DNA from: Pengzhenrongella sp031582905
GTDB taxonomy: Bacteria > Actinomycetota > Actinomycetes > Actinomycetales > Cellulomonadaceae
Direction: 5' to 3'
Length of the DNA stretch: 64,000 nt
Assembly: GCF_031582905.1 (NCBI RefSeq)
Contig: NZ_CP133990.1
Coordinates: forward strand, 3,720,001-3,784,000
The notes below the pieces were generated by a model that made no database searches, had not been told where the DNA came from, and saw only the letters and a list, made by a program, of their open reading frames with translations. Each line of letters begins with the position of its first letter. Position 1 is the stretch's first letter. Made by a program: the position numbers and the translations under genes. Of the stretch, positions 35,870 through 47,166 are shown piece by piece.

Positions 35870-37309
35870 CTGAGCACCGCCGACACGACCACGACCTCCG
35901 ACGGCGTCGGCTTCCGCTCCACCCGCGGCCCGATCCTCATCGCGATCATGATGACGACGAGCCTGGTCGCCATCGACTCCACGATCCTGGCGACCGCCGT
36001 CCCGACGATCGTCGCGGACCTCGGCGGGTTCACGAGCTTCCCGTGGCTGTTCTCGATCTACCTGCTGACGCAGGCCGTCTCCGTGCCGATCTACTCCAAG
36101 CTCGCCGACACCGTCGGTCGCAAGCCGGTCATCCTGTTCGGCGTCGGGCTGTTCCTGCTCGGGTCGATCCTGTGCGGGTTCGCCTGGTCGATGCCCGCGC
36201 TCATCGCGTTCCGCGCGGTCCAGGGGCTGGGCGCCGGGGCCGTGCAACCCATGGCGATCACGATCGCCGGGGACATCTACACGGTCGCCGAGCGCGCGAA
36301 GGCGCAGGGCTACCTGGCGAGCGTGTGGGCCATCTCGGCCGTGGTCGGCCCGACGCTCGGCGGGGTCTTCTCGGAGTTCGCGACCTGGAACTGGATCTTC
36401 TTCGTCAACATCCCGCTGTGCGGGCTCGCCGGGTGGCTGCTGGTCCGCCACCTGCACGAGACCGTCGAGCGCGAGAAGCGCCGCATCGACTGGCTCGGCG
36501 GAACCCTGCTGACCGTCGGGGTCAGCCTGCTCATCCTGGCGCTCCTCGAGGGCGGGAACGCGTGGGCGTGGGACTCCCCGATCAGCGTCGGGGCGCTGAC
36601 GACCGCCGTCGTGCTGCTCACCGTGTTCGTGCTCGTCGAGCGCCGCGCCGTCGAGCCCGTGCTGCCGCTGTGGGTGCTGCACCGCCGGCTGCTGGTCGCC
36701 ACTGCCCTGATCAGCATCGGCGTGGGTGTCATCCTCATCGGCCTGACGTCGTACGTCCCGACCTTCCTCGAGGCGCTCCTCGGCGTCTCACCGCTGGCGT
36801 CCGGCCTGACCCTCGCGATGCTGACGATCGGCTGGCCGATCGCCGCCACGCTGTCCGGCCGCATCTACCTGCGGATCGGCTTCCGCTCGACCGTCCTCAT
36901 CGGGGCGGGGATCGTCGTCGCCGCCACCAGTGCGCTGGCGGTGCTGTCGCAGACGCCGTCGATCCTGTCCGTGGGCCTGTGCTGCTTCGCGGTCGGGCTC
37001 GGCATGGGGCTGGTCGCGTCCCCGAGCCTCATCGCGGCGCAGTCGAGCGTCGGCTGGAGCGAGCGCGGCGTCGTGACGGGCGCCAACATGTTCGCCCGGT
37101 CCGTGGGCAGCGCCGTCGGCGTCGCCATCCTCGGGGCGATCGTCAACGCCCGGCTGGGCGGCGCGGAGGCGCTGGAGGAGCCCGAGCTGTTCGGCGACGC
37201 CGTCAACGGGGTGTTCGTGTCGGTGATCGGTGTCGCGATCGCGGTCGTGCTCGCCGGGCTGCTCATGCCGCGGGGGCAGCGGGCCGACGGCGCGGTGCCC
37301 CCGGCGTGA
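35870..37309 (+). CDS. DHA2-family MFS multidrug transporter (14-helix type)
   Basis: Drug:H+ antiporter of about 479 residues. Motif A is PIYSKLADTVGRKPVILFGV, the helix-1 motif is MMTTSLVAIDSTILATAVPT, and motif C-like GPTLGGVFSEFATWNWIFFV is in helix 5, the EmrB/QacA pattern. Substrates cannot be inferred. The best start is CTG 35870 (LSTADTTTTSDGVG) with AAAGAGG upstream; no ATG or GTG occurs nearer the first helix, so an upstream GTG or another missing base is possible. It is separated by 275 bases from the divergent lipoprotein gene, a stretch in which I see no gene. Confidence 0.85.
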   Translation: MSTADTTTTSDGVGFRSTRGPILIAIMMTTSLVAIDSTILATAVPTIVADLGGFTSFPWLFSIYLLTQAVSVPIYSKLADTVGRKPVILFGVGLFLLGSILCGFAWSMPALIAFRAVQGLGAGAVQPMAITIAGDIYTVAERAKAQGYLASVWAISAVVGPTLGGVFSEFATWNWIFFVNIPLCGLAGWLLVRHLHETVEREKRRIDWLGGTLLTVGVSLLILALLEGGNAWAWDSPISVGALTTAVVLLTVFVLVERRAVEPVLPLWVLHRRLLVATALISIGVGVILIGLTSYVPTFLEALLGVSPLASGLTLAMLTIGWPIAATLSGRIYLRIGFRSTVLIGAGIVVAATSALAVLSQTPSILSVGLCCFAVGLGMGLVASPSLIAAQSSVGWSERGVVTGANMFARSVGSAVGVAILGAIVNARLGGAEALEEPELFGDAVNGVFVSVIGVAIAVVLAGLLMPRGQRADGAVPPA

Positions 37310-37340
37310 GCCCGCGGCCGCACGTCCGGCGGTCCTGCAC

Positions 37341-39944
37341 CTAGCCCGCACCCGGGACGGCCGAGATCGCGAGTATCCGGGACAGCGTGAAGGACCGTTG
37401 GTCCTCGCGCAGGTGGCACCACGCGAACAGGCTCCCGCCGAGGAGCTGGAGGTCGGACAGGAGCCGGACCGTCACGCCCCCGGACGACGATCGGTACCGG
37501 ACGGACACCGGCAGCCCGTGCACGAGCGCGTGCGCGAGCTGCCGCACCTCCGCTGCTCCGAGCCGCAGGCCGTTGTCCCGCAGTCGGTCCTCCACCGCCG
37601 CCAGGTCGTTCCGGTGCGACCCTTCCTCACCCCGCACCAGCCGCTGCGCCGCACCGTCAGGAGTGTCCTCCCGCGGTGGCAACGGCGGGCTGCCGAGGAG
37701 AGCCGCTGTCTGCTCCCGGGCCCACCGACGGAGCACCTCGTCGGCGTCCTCCGATCCCACCTCCGGCGAGCGGGACGGATCAGGTCCGTCCGGGACGGCC
37801 AGGGCTGCGGTGCCGTCGGCGCCCGTCCGTGGGTGCAGTGCGCGCAGGCCCACCACCGGGCTCCCGTCGTCGGACACCTCGACCGGCAGGAACCCGGCCG
37901 AGCGCAGTGCCGTGAGCACATGCGGTACGGGCAGAGTGGCGACGAGCACGGTCGGCGCCACCTGCCTCAGGCCGAGGTGCCGCAGGCCCCGGTGCGTCAG
38001 CACCTCGGCCAGCAGCGCCGCGTCCTCGCCGGTCAGCACCGTCGCCGCGGAGCTCACGCGCAGATGGCCGTGCCGACGCTCCACGTCGCGGACGAGGTAG
38101 TCGACGGGTTGCGGCACGGTCCCGCCGATCGTCTCGAGCGCGGACAGGACGGCGTCAGCCGTCAGACCGCTGTCCAACGCCTCTCGCACGCTCGCGGCGG
38201 TCAGGCGCCACGTGCTCGCCGCACCTCCTGCCTCACGCACCGCGACGGCGTCCAGGACGTCCACGACCGTGGGGTCCGGGCTTCCCGGGACCACGACGGT
38301 CAGGTCGGAGCCGATCAACGCGCGCCGCTGCACCGCCGGCAGCACCGATGTCAGCACGGCCTCGAGGTCCTGGGGGCCGCCGCGGAGGACCGCCCGACCG
38401 ATGTCGGTGCACGCGCCGTCGACCACGACGCCGAGACGTTCGGCCTCCGCCCACGTCCGCGCAACCCACTCGGGTGACCACGGGTCTGCGGCCAGGGGAA
38501 GACGCCAGCGAACCGCCTCGACCAGAGCGTCGGTCGAGGCGATGCCGACACCGTCGTCGAGGTCGGCAGCCGCGGAGACCAGCACCGCCCTGATCCCCGT
38601 GGGATCGCGTACCTCGGCGAGGGAGGTCAGGGCAGGCCGGGTGCGCCCGTCGGCGTGGCGGTCCACCGTCGCGATCGTCGGCAACCCGAACCACGCCCGC
38701 AGGAGGGCTCTCGCCCGCTGCGGTGGGGTCTCGCCGCGCCAGGCGGCGAGCTCCGTCGCCGCCACGAGGCTGCGCCCGCTCGCCGTCACCAGACCCACGG
38801 CGGTCGCGATCTCGAGGACCAGGCGCACGTCGTCGGTGGTCGCGCCGACGGACCTCGCCACCCGCTGCACCTCACGCGCCCCCACCCCGCCCGACTGCAG
38901 CAGCGTGAGCGGTTCGCGGGCCACGAGCTCGAGCACCGCCATCGCCGCACCCAGCCACTCGGTCACGGCACCGCCGGCTGCCGAGGCGAGCGACCGTGGG
39001 GGCACGGGTGCCGTGGGCACCGCGGGCGGCTGTGCGCGGAACGGCACGCAGAAGCGCGGTGGTGCGAGCGCGACGAAGACCTCGGCCGGGAAGGTCACCG
39101 ATGTCGAGTACGGCTCCGTCGGGTAGGCCAGACCGTGTTCGACCGCCCAGGCCCACGCCGCACGCTCGCGACGGAATGCCACCGGGTCGAAGGGTGTCGG
39201 CGCGTCGTCGGCCTCGGGCTCGGCCTCGGTGCCGTCCGCGGTCCAGACCGCGGTCCGGGCGCGGTCCAGCGCCCGCCGCACCGACTCGAGCAGCACGTCG
39301 GCGACCTCGGGCTCGGCCTCGCTGACAACACGTCGGACATGGACCGGGTCGGCAAGACGCCCCGCGACGGCGTCGACCAGGTCGGCCTTGCGCTTGGCCA
39401 CGTCCATCCCCCACGCCCGTGTCACCTTCATCAGCTCGGTCGCCGGGATGCCGACGAGAAGCGCCCGCGCCGGAGGGGCGAAGGCGAGCGGCGCCGTGAA
39501 CACCGCACGGGCACCGGGGTTCACGGCGAGCACACCGCCCTGCCCCGGGACCACCAGGGCCGCCGAGATCATCCCGTCGATGACGGCGCGGACGTCGGCG
39601 TCGTGCGAGTCGGGAGCCGTCGAGCCGTCGAGGAGCCGCGCGACCGCCTCGACGGAGGCGCCGTCGCCCAACGCCGTCACCACCTCGAGCACGGCGAGCC
39701 ACGGCGCGGCGAGTCCCGTGATCGCGTGCGTGACCGAGGCGGGGTGCTCGAGCCGCTCGGCGAGGTCCTCGAGGTCGGCGACCGGCACGCCCCACAGGAC
39801 GTCGGGCCGCAGGCGCAGGCACGTGGAGAGCTCGTCGGCGTCGAGCGTGGTCAACCAGCTGAGCAGAGTCGGGGGCACCCCCTCATCGTGTCCCGGAGCC
39901 GGAACCGGCGTCATCCCGGTCCGGCAGGCCGGTGGATGGTCCAC
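37341..39944 (-). CDS. helicase-associated protein with XPB/Ssl2-N-like domain
   Basis: Cytoplasmic protein of 867 residues (ATG 39944; ATG 39914 and GTG 39878 are alternative starts). It belongs to the actinobacterial helicase-associated family (Helicase_C_3, PF13625). The N-terminal part has PPTLLSWLTTLDADELSTCL and winged-helix-like repeats; the C-terminal part has VDYLVRDVERRHGHLRVSSA and LRHLGLRQVAPTVLVATLPV, then a WYL-like end (VSVRYRSSSGGVTVRLLSDL). I see no Walker A or DEAD motif, so it is not a helicase by itself. It commonly occurs near an XPB-type helicase, absent here. It is divergent from recC, 172 bases away. Confidence 0.82.
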   Translation of the reverse strand: MDHPPACRTGMTPVPAPGHDEGVPPTLLSWLTTLDADELSTCLRLRPDVLWGVPVADLEDLAERLEHPASVTHAITGLAAPWLAVLEVVTALGDGASVEAVARLLDGSTAPDSHDADVRAVIDGMISAALVVPGQGGVLAVNPGARAVFTAPLAFAPPARALLVGIPATELMKVTRAWGMDVAKRKADLVDAVAGRLADPVHVRRVVSEAEPEVADVLLESVRRALDRARTAVWTADGTEAEPEADDAPTPFDPVAFRRERAAWAWAVEHGLAYPTEPYSTSVTFPAEVFVALAPPRFCVPFRAQPPAVPTAPVPPRSLASAAGGAVTEWLGAAMAVLELVAREPLTLLQSGGVGAREVQRVARSVGATTDDVRLVLEIATAVGLVTASGRSLVAATELAAWRGETPPQRARALLRAWFGLPTIATVDRHADGRTRPALTSLAEVRDPTGIRAVLVSAAADLDDGVGIASTDALVEAVRWRLPLAADPWSPEWVARTWAEAERLGVVVDGACTDIGRAVLRGGPQDLEAVLTSVLPAVQRRALIGSDLTVVVPGSPDPTVVDVLDAVAVREAGGAASTWRLTAASVREALDSGLTADAVLSALETIGGTVPQPVDYLVRDVERRHGHLRVSSAATVLTGEDAALLAEVLTHRGLRHLGLRQVAPTVLVATLPVPHVLTALRSAGFLPVEVSDDGSPVVGLRALHPRTGADGTAALAVPDGPDPSRSPEVGSEDADEVLRRWAREQTAALLGSPPLPPREDTPDGAAQRLVRGEEGSHRNDLAAVEDRLRDNGLRLGAAEVRQLAHALVHGLPVSVRYRSSSGGVTVRLLSDLQLLGGSLFAWCHLREDQRSFTLSRILAISAVPGAG

Positions 39945-40116
39945 GGCGCCGGTCGCCGGAGATCACGGGGGACCTGAGCGGCGCCGAGGGCGACGTGGAC
40001 CTGCGGTCCAGGATGTCGGAGGCCGCAGGTAGCGTGCCCGCGACGGGCACCGACGCCCGGCACCGAGATCTCGGCCGGAGAGCGACCGACCACTCGCGTC
40101 GAGGGAGGAGGGCACC

Positions 40117-43100
40117 GTGCTGCGACTGCACCGGTCCGAGCGCGCGGACGCGCTGGTGGCACCGCTCGCCGACGTGCTCGCGGTGGCTCCGGACGACCCG
40201 TTCGCCCTCGACGTCGTCGCCGTGCCGACCCGCGGCGTCGAGCGGTGGCTCGCCCAGCGGCTGTCGCACCGCCTCGGCGCCGGGCCCGCACCTGAGCCCG
40301 GGTCGGAGTCCGGGTCCGGACCCGAGGGCGGCATCGCCGCCGCCATCCGCTTCGACTCCCCCGGCCGCCTGCTCGACGACGTCGCCCACACCGTGCTCGG
40401 GACCGGCCACACCGCCGACGACGACCCGTGGTCACGGGACCGCCTGGCCTGGCACCTGCTCGACGTGATCGACGCGTGCGCGGGCGAGCCGTGGTGCAGC
40501 CCGCTCGGTCGTCACCTGGGCACCGACCGCGACCCGGACGACGTCCGGCGCGGCCGCCGCATGCAGGTCGCCGCGCACCTGGCGGGGCTGTTCACCTCCT
40601 ACGTGACCCAGCGGCCCTCGATGCTCACCGCCTGGGCCCGGGGCGACGCGGAGGACGGCGCGGGAGCGCCGGTCCCGGCCGACCTCACGTGGCAGGTCCG
40701 GCTCTGGCAGCAGCTGCGCGAGCGGCTGGGCACCGCAAGCCCGGCGGAGCGGCTCGGTGACGTGGTGACGCGCCTGCGGGACGACCCCGACGCGGTGGGC
40801 CTGCCCCCGCGGCTGTCCGTCTTCGGCGCGACCCGGCTGGCCGCCGGCCCCGTGCGCGTGCTCTCCGCACTGGCCGCGCACCGGGACGTGCACCTGTGGC
40901 TGCCGCACCCCTCGCCCGTGCTGTGGGACGCCGTCCGGCGGGCGGCCGGGTCTGCGTCCGGAGCGGCGCCGACCGGGGCAGCGCCCACCGAGGCAGCGCC
41001 GACCGGGGCGGCGCCGGTCGCCACGCCGCGCCGCACCGAGGTCGCGGTCGCCGCGGAGCACCCGCTGCTCGCGTCGATGGCCCGCGACGCCACCGAGCTC
41101 GGTCTGCGGCTGACCGCGACGGGCGACGTCGTCGACACCCACCACCCCGCACCCGAGCCGCCCCCACGCTCCTCGGCGCCCTGCAGCGCCGGCTGCGCGA
41201 CGACGCCCCGGACGCGCCCCCGCAGGTCCCCGCGCACGTCCTGGCGCCGGGTGACCGGAGCGTGCAGGTGCACGCCTGCCACGGGCGGTCCCGGCAGGTC
41301 GAGGTGCTGCGCGAGGTGCTCATCGGCCTGTTCGACGCCGAGCCCACGCTCGAGCCCCGCGACGTCATCGTGCTGTGCCCGGACATCGAGGCGGTCGCAC
41401 CGCTCGTCGCCGCGACGTTCGGCCTCGCACCCGACGACGCCGGTCCGCACGAGGTCCACCCGGGCCACTCCCTGCGCGTCCGGCTCGCCGACCGCTCCCT
41501 GCGCCAGACCAACCCGCTGCTGTCGCTGGTCAGCCGACTGCTGGAGATCGCCGACGGCCGCGTCACCGCGTCCGACGTCGTCGACCTCGTCGGCAGCGAG
41601 CCGGTGCGTCGTCGGTTCCGCCTCGGGGACGAGGACGTCGACCGGATCCGCGAGTGGGCGGTCGAGTCCGGCGCCCGGTGGGGCGAGGACCGCGCGCGGC
41701 GGGAGCGGTTCGGCGTCGGGCACGTCGCGCAGGGCACCTGGGAGACGTCGCTCGACCGCATCCTGCTCGGCGCCGCGATGGCGGAGGAGGACCAGCGCTA
41801 CGTCGGGTCCGCACTGCCGCTCGACGACGTCGACAGCACGGACATCGCGCTCGCCGGGCGCCTCGCCGAGGTGGTGGACCGGCTCACGGTCGTCCTGGGG
41901 TCCCTCGACGGCACCGGACCCGCCGCGCGCTGGTTCGACGCCCTGGACCGGGCGCTCGACCTGCTCGGCGGCACGGCACCGGCAGACCTGTGGCAGGAGG
42001 TCGAGGCCCGCGCCGTGCTCGACGAGGCGCGCCGCGGGGCCGCCGCGGCCGGCGGTGACCCCGACCTGCGGCTGCCGGACGTCCGCGCGCTGCTGTCCCG
42101 TCGGCTGCGCGGCCGCCCGACCCGCGCGGGCTTCCGCACCGGCGCCCTGACGATGTGCTCGCTCGAGCCGATGCGCGCGGTCCCGCACCGGGTCGTCGTG
42201 CTGCTCGGCATGGACGACGGCGCCTTCCCGCGCGGCTCCCGGGCGGACGGCGACGACATCCTGCTGCGGGACCCGCTGGTCGGCGAGCGGGACCGCCGCA
42301 CCGAGGACCGGCAGCTGTTCCTCGACGCGGTGACCGCGGCGACCGGGCACCTCGTGGTCCTGTACTCCGGCGCCGACGAGCGCACCGGCGCGTCCCGGCC
42401 GCCGGCCGTCCCGGTCGGTGAGCTGCTCGACGCCCTCGACGGGGCCGCGACCACAGCCGATGGCGACCCGGCCCGGCACCGGGTGCTCGTCCGGCACCCG
42501 CTGCAGACCGTCGACGAGCGCAACTTCACCGCCGGTGCCCTCGGGGCGCCGGGACCGTTCAGCTACGACGCCGTCGCGCACCGCGCCGCCCTCGCGGGCC
42601 GGGGCGACCGCACCGCTCCGGGTGCGTTCCTGGCTGCGCCGCTCGGACCGCCGGACCCGGCCATGCTCGCCGACCTGGACCTCGACGAGCTGGTCCGCGA
42701 CCTCGAGCACCCCGTCCGGGCGTTCCTGCGCCGTCGGCTCGGTCTGTCCCTGCCCGCCGAGGCGCAGGACGTCGACGACCACCTGCCGCTCACCGTGGAC
42801 GGGCTCGGACAGTGGGTCGTCGGTGACCGGCTGCTCGCGGCGGCGCTCGCCGGCGTCGACCTGGACCGCGCCCGTGGCGCGGAGCTGCGACGAGGCGCGC
42901 TGCCGCCGCTGCGGCTCGGCGGGGCGCTGCTGGACGACCTGCGCGGGCGGGTCGAGCCCATCGCCGAGACGGCACGACGGCACACGTCCGCACCGGCCCG
43001 CACGCTGGACGTCACCGTGCCGCTGCCGGACGGGCGCGAGGTGACCGGAACGGTCGCGGGCGTGCACGGCGACGTCCTGGTCCGCGCCGTGTACTCCAAG

Positions 43101-43604
43101 CTCGCCGCGAAGCACCGGCTGCGCGCGTGGGTCCAGCTCCTCGCGGTCACCGCGGCGAGCGGCACCCGCGCCCACTCCGCCGTGACGGTGGGGCGGTCGC
43201 CGAGCACCCGGGCGCTGGCCGCGATCGCCACGATGACGGCCCCGGCACCCGATGAGGCGCTCGAGCACCTCGCCGAGCTCGTGGCGCTGCGCGACGCCGC
43301 CCTGAGCGAGCCCCTGCCGCTGCCGTCCGCCGCGGGCTGCGCGTACGCCCGCGCCCGGGACGCGGGTGACCTGCCCGAGCAGGCCCTGCTCACGGCGGAC
43401 CGTGAGTTCCGCGGCTCGTACGAGAACCTCGACGACCATCACCGGTACGTCTGGGGTGACGACGTGTCCCTGGGCCTGCTGCTCGCGGCCGACCCGGTGG
43501 GGCGCGAGGGCGGGTGGTGGCCTGACGAGGGCACCCGGTTCGGCGTCCTCGCCCGGCGGGTGTGGCAGCCGCTGATCGCCCACGAGCGGACGGAGACGGT
43601 ATGA
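40117..43604 (+). CDS. recC: exodeoxyribonuclease V gamma subunit RecC (one-base frame break at 41161-41165)
   Basis: Chi-recognition and splitting subunit of RecBCD, needed for processing double-strand ends. GTG 40117 follows GGGAGGAGGG. The N-terminal inactive helicase region has VVAVPTRGVERWLAQRLSHR and RLSVFGATRLAAGPVRVLSA; after the break come HACHGRSRQVEVLREVLIGL, RDVIVLCPDIEAVAPLVAAT and the C-terminal RVVVLLGMDDGAFPRG, LDAVTAATGHLVVLYSGADE. Restoring one C in CCCCC gives EPPPTLLGALQRRL and 1162 residues, normal size. A GAAPT repeat lies near residues 280-305. The stop overlaps the recB ATG (ATGA). Confidence 0.93.
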
Positions 43605-46600
43605 GCGCGGCGTTCGACACAGGCGCGGTGCTCGGCACAGGCGCGGTGTCCGACACGAGCGCGGTGCTCGACGCGAGCGCGGTGTTCGACGTCTGCGGCC
43701 CGCTGCCCACCGGGACGACCGTGCTCGAGGCGAGCGCCGGGACCGGCAAGACCTTCACGATCGCGGCGCTCGCCACCCGGTACGTCGCCGAAGGTGTCGC
43801 CGAGCTGTCCGAGCTGCTGCTCGTGACCTTCGGGCGCGCGGCGACGTCCGAGCTCCGCGACCGGGTCCGGGAGCGGCTCGTGGCCACCGAACGCGCGCTG
43901 CACGACCCGGCCGCGGCGTCGTCGGGCGACGCGCTCGTCCGGCACCTCGCGACCGGTGACGACGCCGTCCGCCAAGAGCGTCGGCGTCGCCTCACCCGCG
44001 CCCTCGCCCAGTTCGACGCCGCCACCATCACGACGACGCACGGGTTCTGCCAGGGGATGCTCGGCGCGCTGGGCACGGCCGGCGACGTCGACCCGGACGC
44101 GGACCTCGTCCCGGACATCGCCGACCTCGTCGACGAGGTCATCGACGACCTGTACCTGCGCGGGTACGCCGCGCACGCCCAGCCCGTCCTGGGCATCGGG
44201 GACGCCCGACGGACCGCGCGGGCGGCGGTGTCCGACCACGACGCGGGCCTGCGCCCCGACGACGCCGACCCGGCCACCCCCGCGTCGCACCACCAGCGGT
44301 TCGCCGCCGCGGTCCGCGCCGAGCTCGTGCGCCGCAAGCGCGCCCGCCGCGTCCTGGACTACGACGACCTGCTCGTCCTGCTGCGCGACGCGCTCGTGCA
44401 CCCGGTGACCGGCCCCGCCGCGGTCGACCGGGTCCGGTCCCGCTACCGGGTCGTCATGGTCGACGAGTTCCAGGACACCGATCCCGTGCAGTGGGAGATC
44501 CTGCGCACCGCCTTCCACGGCCACCGCACGCTCGTGCTCATCGGCGACCCCAAGCAGGCGATCTACGCGTTCCGCGGCGCCGACGTCGTCACCTACCTGC
44601 GCGCACGGGACGAGGCCGGCACGGTGCGGACGCTCGGCCGCAACTGGCGCAGCGACGAGCCGGTCCTCACCGGGCTCTCCGCCGTCCTGGGCGGTGCGGC
44701 GCTCGGCGACCCGCGGATCGTCGTCCGCCCGGTCGACGCCGAGCACACCGGGCGCCGGCTCGACGGCGCGCCGCCGGTCCGGCTGCGGCAGGTCACCCGG
44801 GCATCGTTCGGGCTCAAGGGGGTCAAGAACCCGAAGGTCGGCGAGGTGCGGGCGCTCGTGTACGCCGACGTCGCGGCCGAGATCGTGGCGTCGCTCGCGA
44901 CCACGCGGCTGCGGGACACCGCCGACGGCGGGGACGGGTGGCGCCCGCTGCGCCCCGGTGACATCGCGGTGCTGACGCGCCGCAACGCCGACGCCTCCGC
45001 CATCCGCGCGGCGCTCGCCGCGGCGGGCGTCCCCGCCGTCGAGTCGGGCGTCTCGAGCGTCTTCACGACCCCCGCGGCGCGGCACTGGCTCGCGCTGCTC
45101 ACCGCGCTGGCGCAGCCCGGGCACGCCGGGCGGGCTGCCGCGGCTGCCCTGACCGCCTTCGTCGGGTGGGACGCCCGGGGGCTCGCCGAGGCGTCCGGTC
45201 CCCGGCGCGACGAGCTCGCGGACCGGCTGCGGACCTGGGCGCACGTGCTCGACGACCGCGGTGTCGCCGCGCTGCTGGAGATGGCGAGCGCCGAGGGCCT
45301 GACGGAGCGGCTCCTGCGGAAGAGCACCGGGGAGCGCACGCTCACCGACCTGCGGCACATCGGCCAGGCGCTGCACGGGGCGGCCGTCGCGGAGCGGCTC
45401 GGGACGGTCGCGCTCACCGAGTGGCTGCGCACCCGGATCACCGAGGCCGAGCAGGACTACGCCGAGGAGCGCAGCCGCCGGTTGGAGACCGACGCCGCCG
45501 CGGTCCAGGTGGTGACGGTGCACGCCAGCAAGGGCCTGGAGTTCCCGGTGGTCCACGTCCCGTTCGCGTGGGACCGCTACGTCGAGAAGACCCCGCCCCT
45601 GCTGCGCTACCACGACGACGAGGGCGCCCGGCTGCTGCACGTCGGAGGCCCCGGGTCGCCGGGGTACGACGACGCCCGCGCGCGGCACGCCGCCGAGGAG
45701 CTCGGCGAGGACCTGCGCCTGGCCTACGTCGCCCTGACCCGCGCGAGCTCGCAGGTCGTCGCCTGGTGGGCGCCCTCGACCAACAGCGCGGCGGGCCCGT
45801 TGACCCGCTTGCTGCTCGGCGGGCACGGGCCCGGCGGGGAGCCGCCGGCGACGGTCCGGCTGCCCGACGACGACGCGGTGGCTGCGGCGCTCGGCGCGCT
45901 CGAGGCGAGGTCCGCGGGGGCGGTCGTGCACGAGGTCGTCGCGAGCCCGGTCGTGCCGGCGCGGTGGACGCCACCCGCCACCGACCGTGCCGAGCTCGTC
46001 GTGGGCCGGCTCGGTCGGCGTCCGGACCCGGTCTGGCGGCGGACGTCGTACTCGGGTCTCACGGCCGCCGCGCACGAGGCGGCCATGGCGTCGGTCGCCA
46101 GCGAGCCGGAGCTCACCGGCATCCAGGACGAGCCCGGCCCGGTCGCCGGGTCTGCCACGGTCGCGGGGCCGACCCCGGGGTCTGGTTCGGGAGGGCGGTC
46201 CGAGTCGGCGCCGGGGTCTGAGTCGGGGCTGGGCGCGAGGGCCGGGTCAGCGGCGGCAGCAGGCCCGAGCCGCGCGGCAGCGGTCCCGGGCGCCGCGGCG
46301 GAGGCGGCATCCGCCGACGACGCGCTGCGGGCGATCCCGTCACCGATGAGCGGACTCCCCGGGGGCACGGCGTTCGGCACGCTGGTCCACGAGGTGCTCG
46401 AGCACGTCGACACCGCCACCGGCGACCTGCCGGCGGAGCTGCGGCGGCACTGCCGTGACGCGGCGCTGACCCGCGGGCTCGGCGTCGACCCCGATGCCCT
46501 CGCCGCCGCGCTGGCGCCCGTCATGGCCACCCCCTCGGCAGGCTCGCCGGTGACCGGACGCTCGGTGACGTCGCTCCGGCGGACCGGCTGGCGGAGCTCG

Positions 46601-47166
46601 AGTTCGAGCTGCCGCTCGCCGGTGGGGACGAACCGCGACGGGGCGCCGCGACGCTGCGCGCCATGGCCGACCTCCTGCGCCGCCACCTGGCCGCCGACGA
46701 CCCGTTCGCCCCGTACGCCGACCGGCTCGCCGGTCGCGGCATGCCGACCGAGCCGCTGCGCGGCTACCTCACCGGGTCGATCGACGCCGTCCTGCGTCTG
46801 ACCGTCGACGGCGACGTGCGGTACGTCGTCGTCGACTACAAGACCAACCGCCTCGCACCGCCGAGCGAGCCGGTGACGGCCTGGCACTACCGTCCCGCGG
46901 CGATGACCGCGGCGATGATCGACGCCCACTACCCCCTGCAGCTGCTGCTGTACTCCGTCGCGCTGCACCGCTTCCTGCGCTGGCGCCTGCCCGGGTACGA
47001 CCCCGACCGACACCTGGGCGGCGGCCTGTACCTGTTCGTGCGCGGGATGGTCGGGCCCGCCACACCGGTCGCCGACGGCATGCCGTGCGGCGTGATGACG
47101 TGGCGCCCGCCGACGGCGCTCGTGGTCGAGCTGTCGGCGCTGATCGATGCCGGAGGACCCCGATGA
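43601..47166 (+). CDS. recB: exodeoxyribonuclease V beta subunit RecB (one-base frame break at 46530-46534)
   Basis: 3'-5' helicase and nuclease of RecBCD, about 1188 residues. Walker A is LEASAGTGKTFTIAALATRY (after a repeated GAVLGT-GAVSDT-SAVLDA-SAVFDV leader). The Walker B box is VMVDEFQDTDPVQWEIL, followed by LIGDPKQAIYAFRGADV and VVTVHASKGLEFPVVHVPF (motif V), and RLAYVALTRASSQV (motif VI). A Gly/Ser/Ala linker of about 60 residues precedes the nuclease domain: GTLVHEVLEHVDTA and, in the second frame, VVDYKTNRL with the Asp-Lys active site. One C added to CCCCC restores ATPLGRLAGDRTLGDVAPAD. ATGA overlaps at both ends couple it to recC and recD. Confidence 0.94.

Noticed and set aside
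40599..43583. 994-residue minus-strand open frame opposite recC
   Set aside because: Antisense shadow; the plus strand carries clear RecC sequence throughout.
43439..46075. 878-residue minus-strand open frame opposite recB
   Set aside because: Antisense shadow; composition is Arg/Gly repeat without domains, and recB helicase motifs lie on the other strand.
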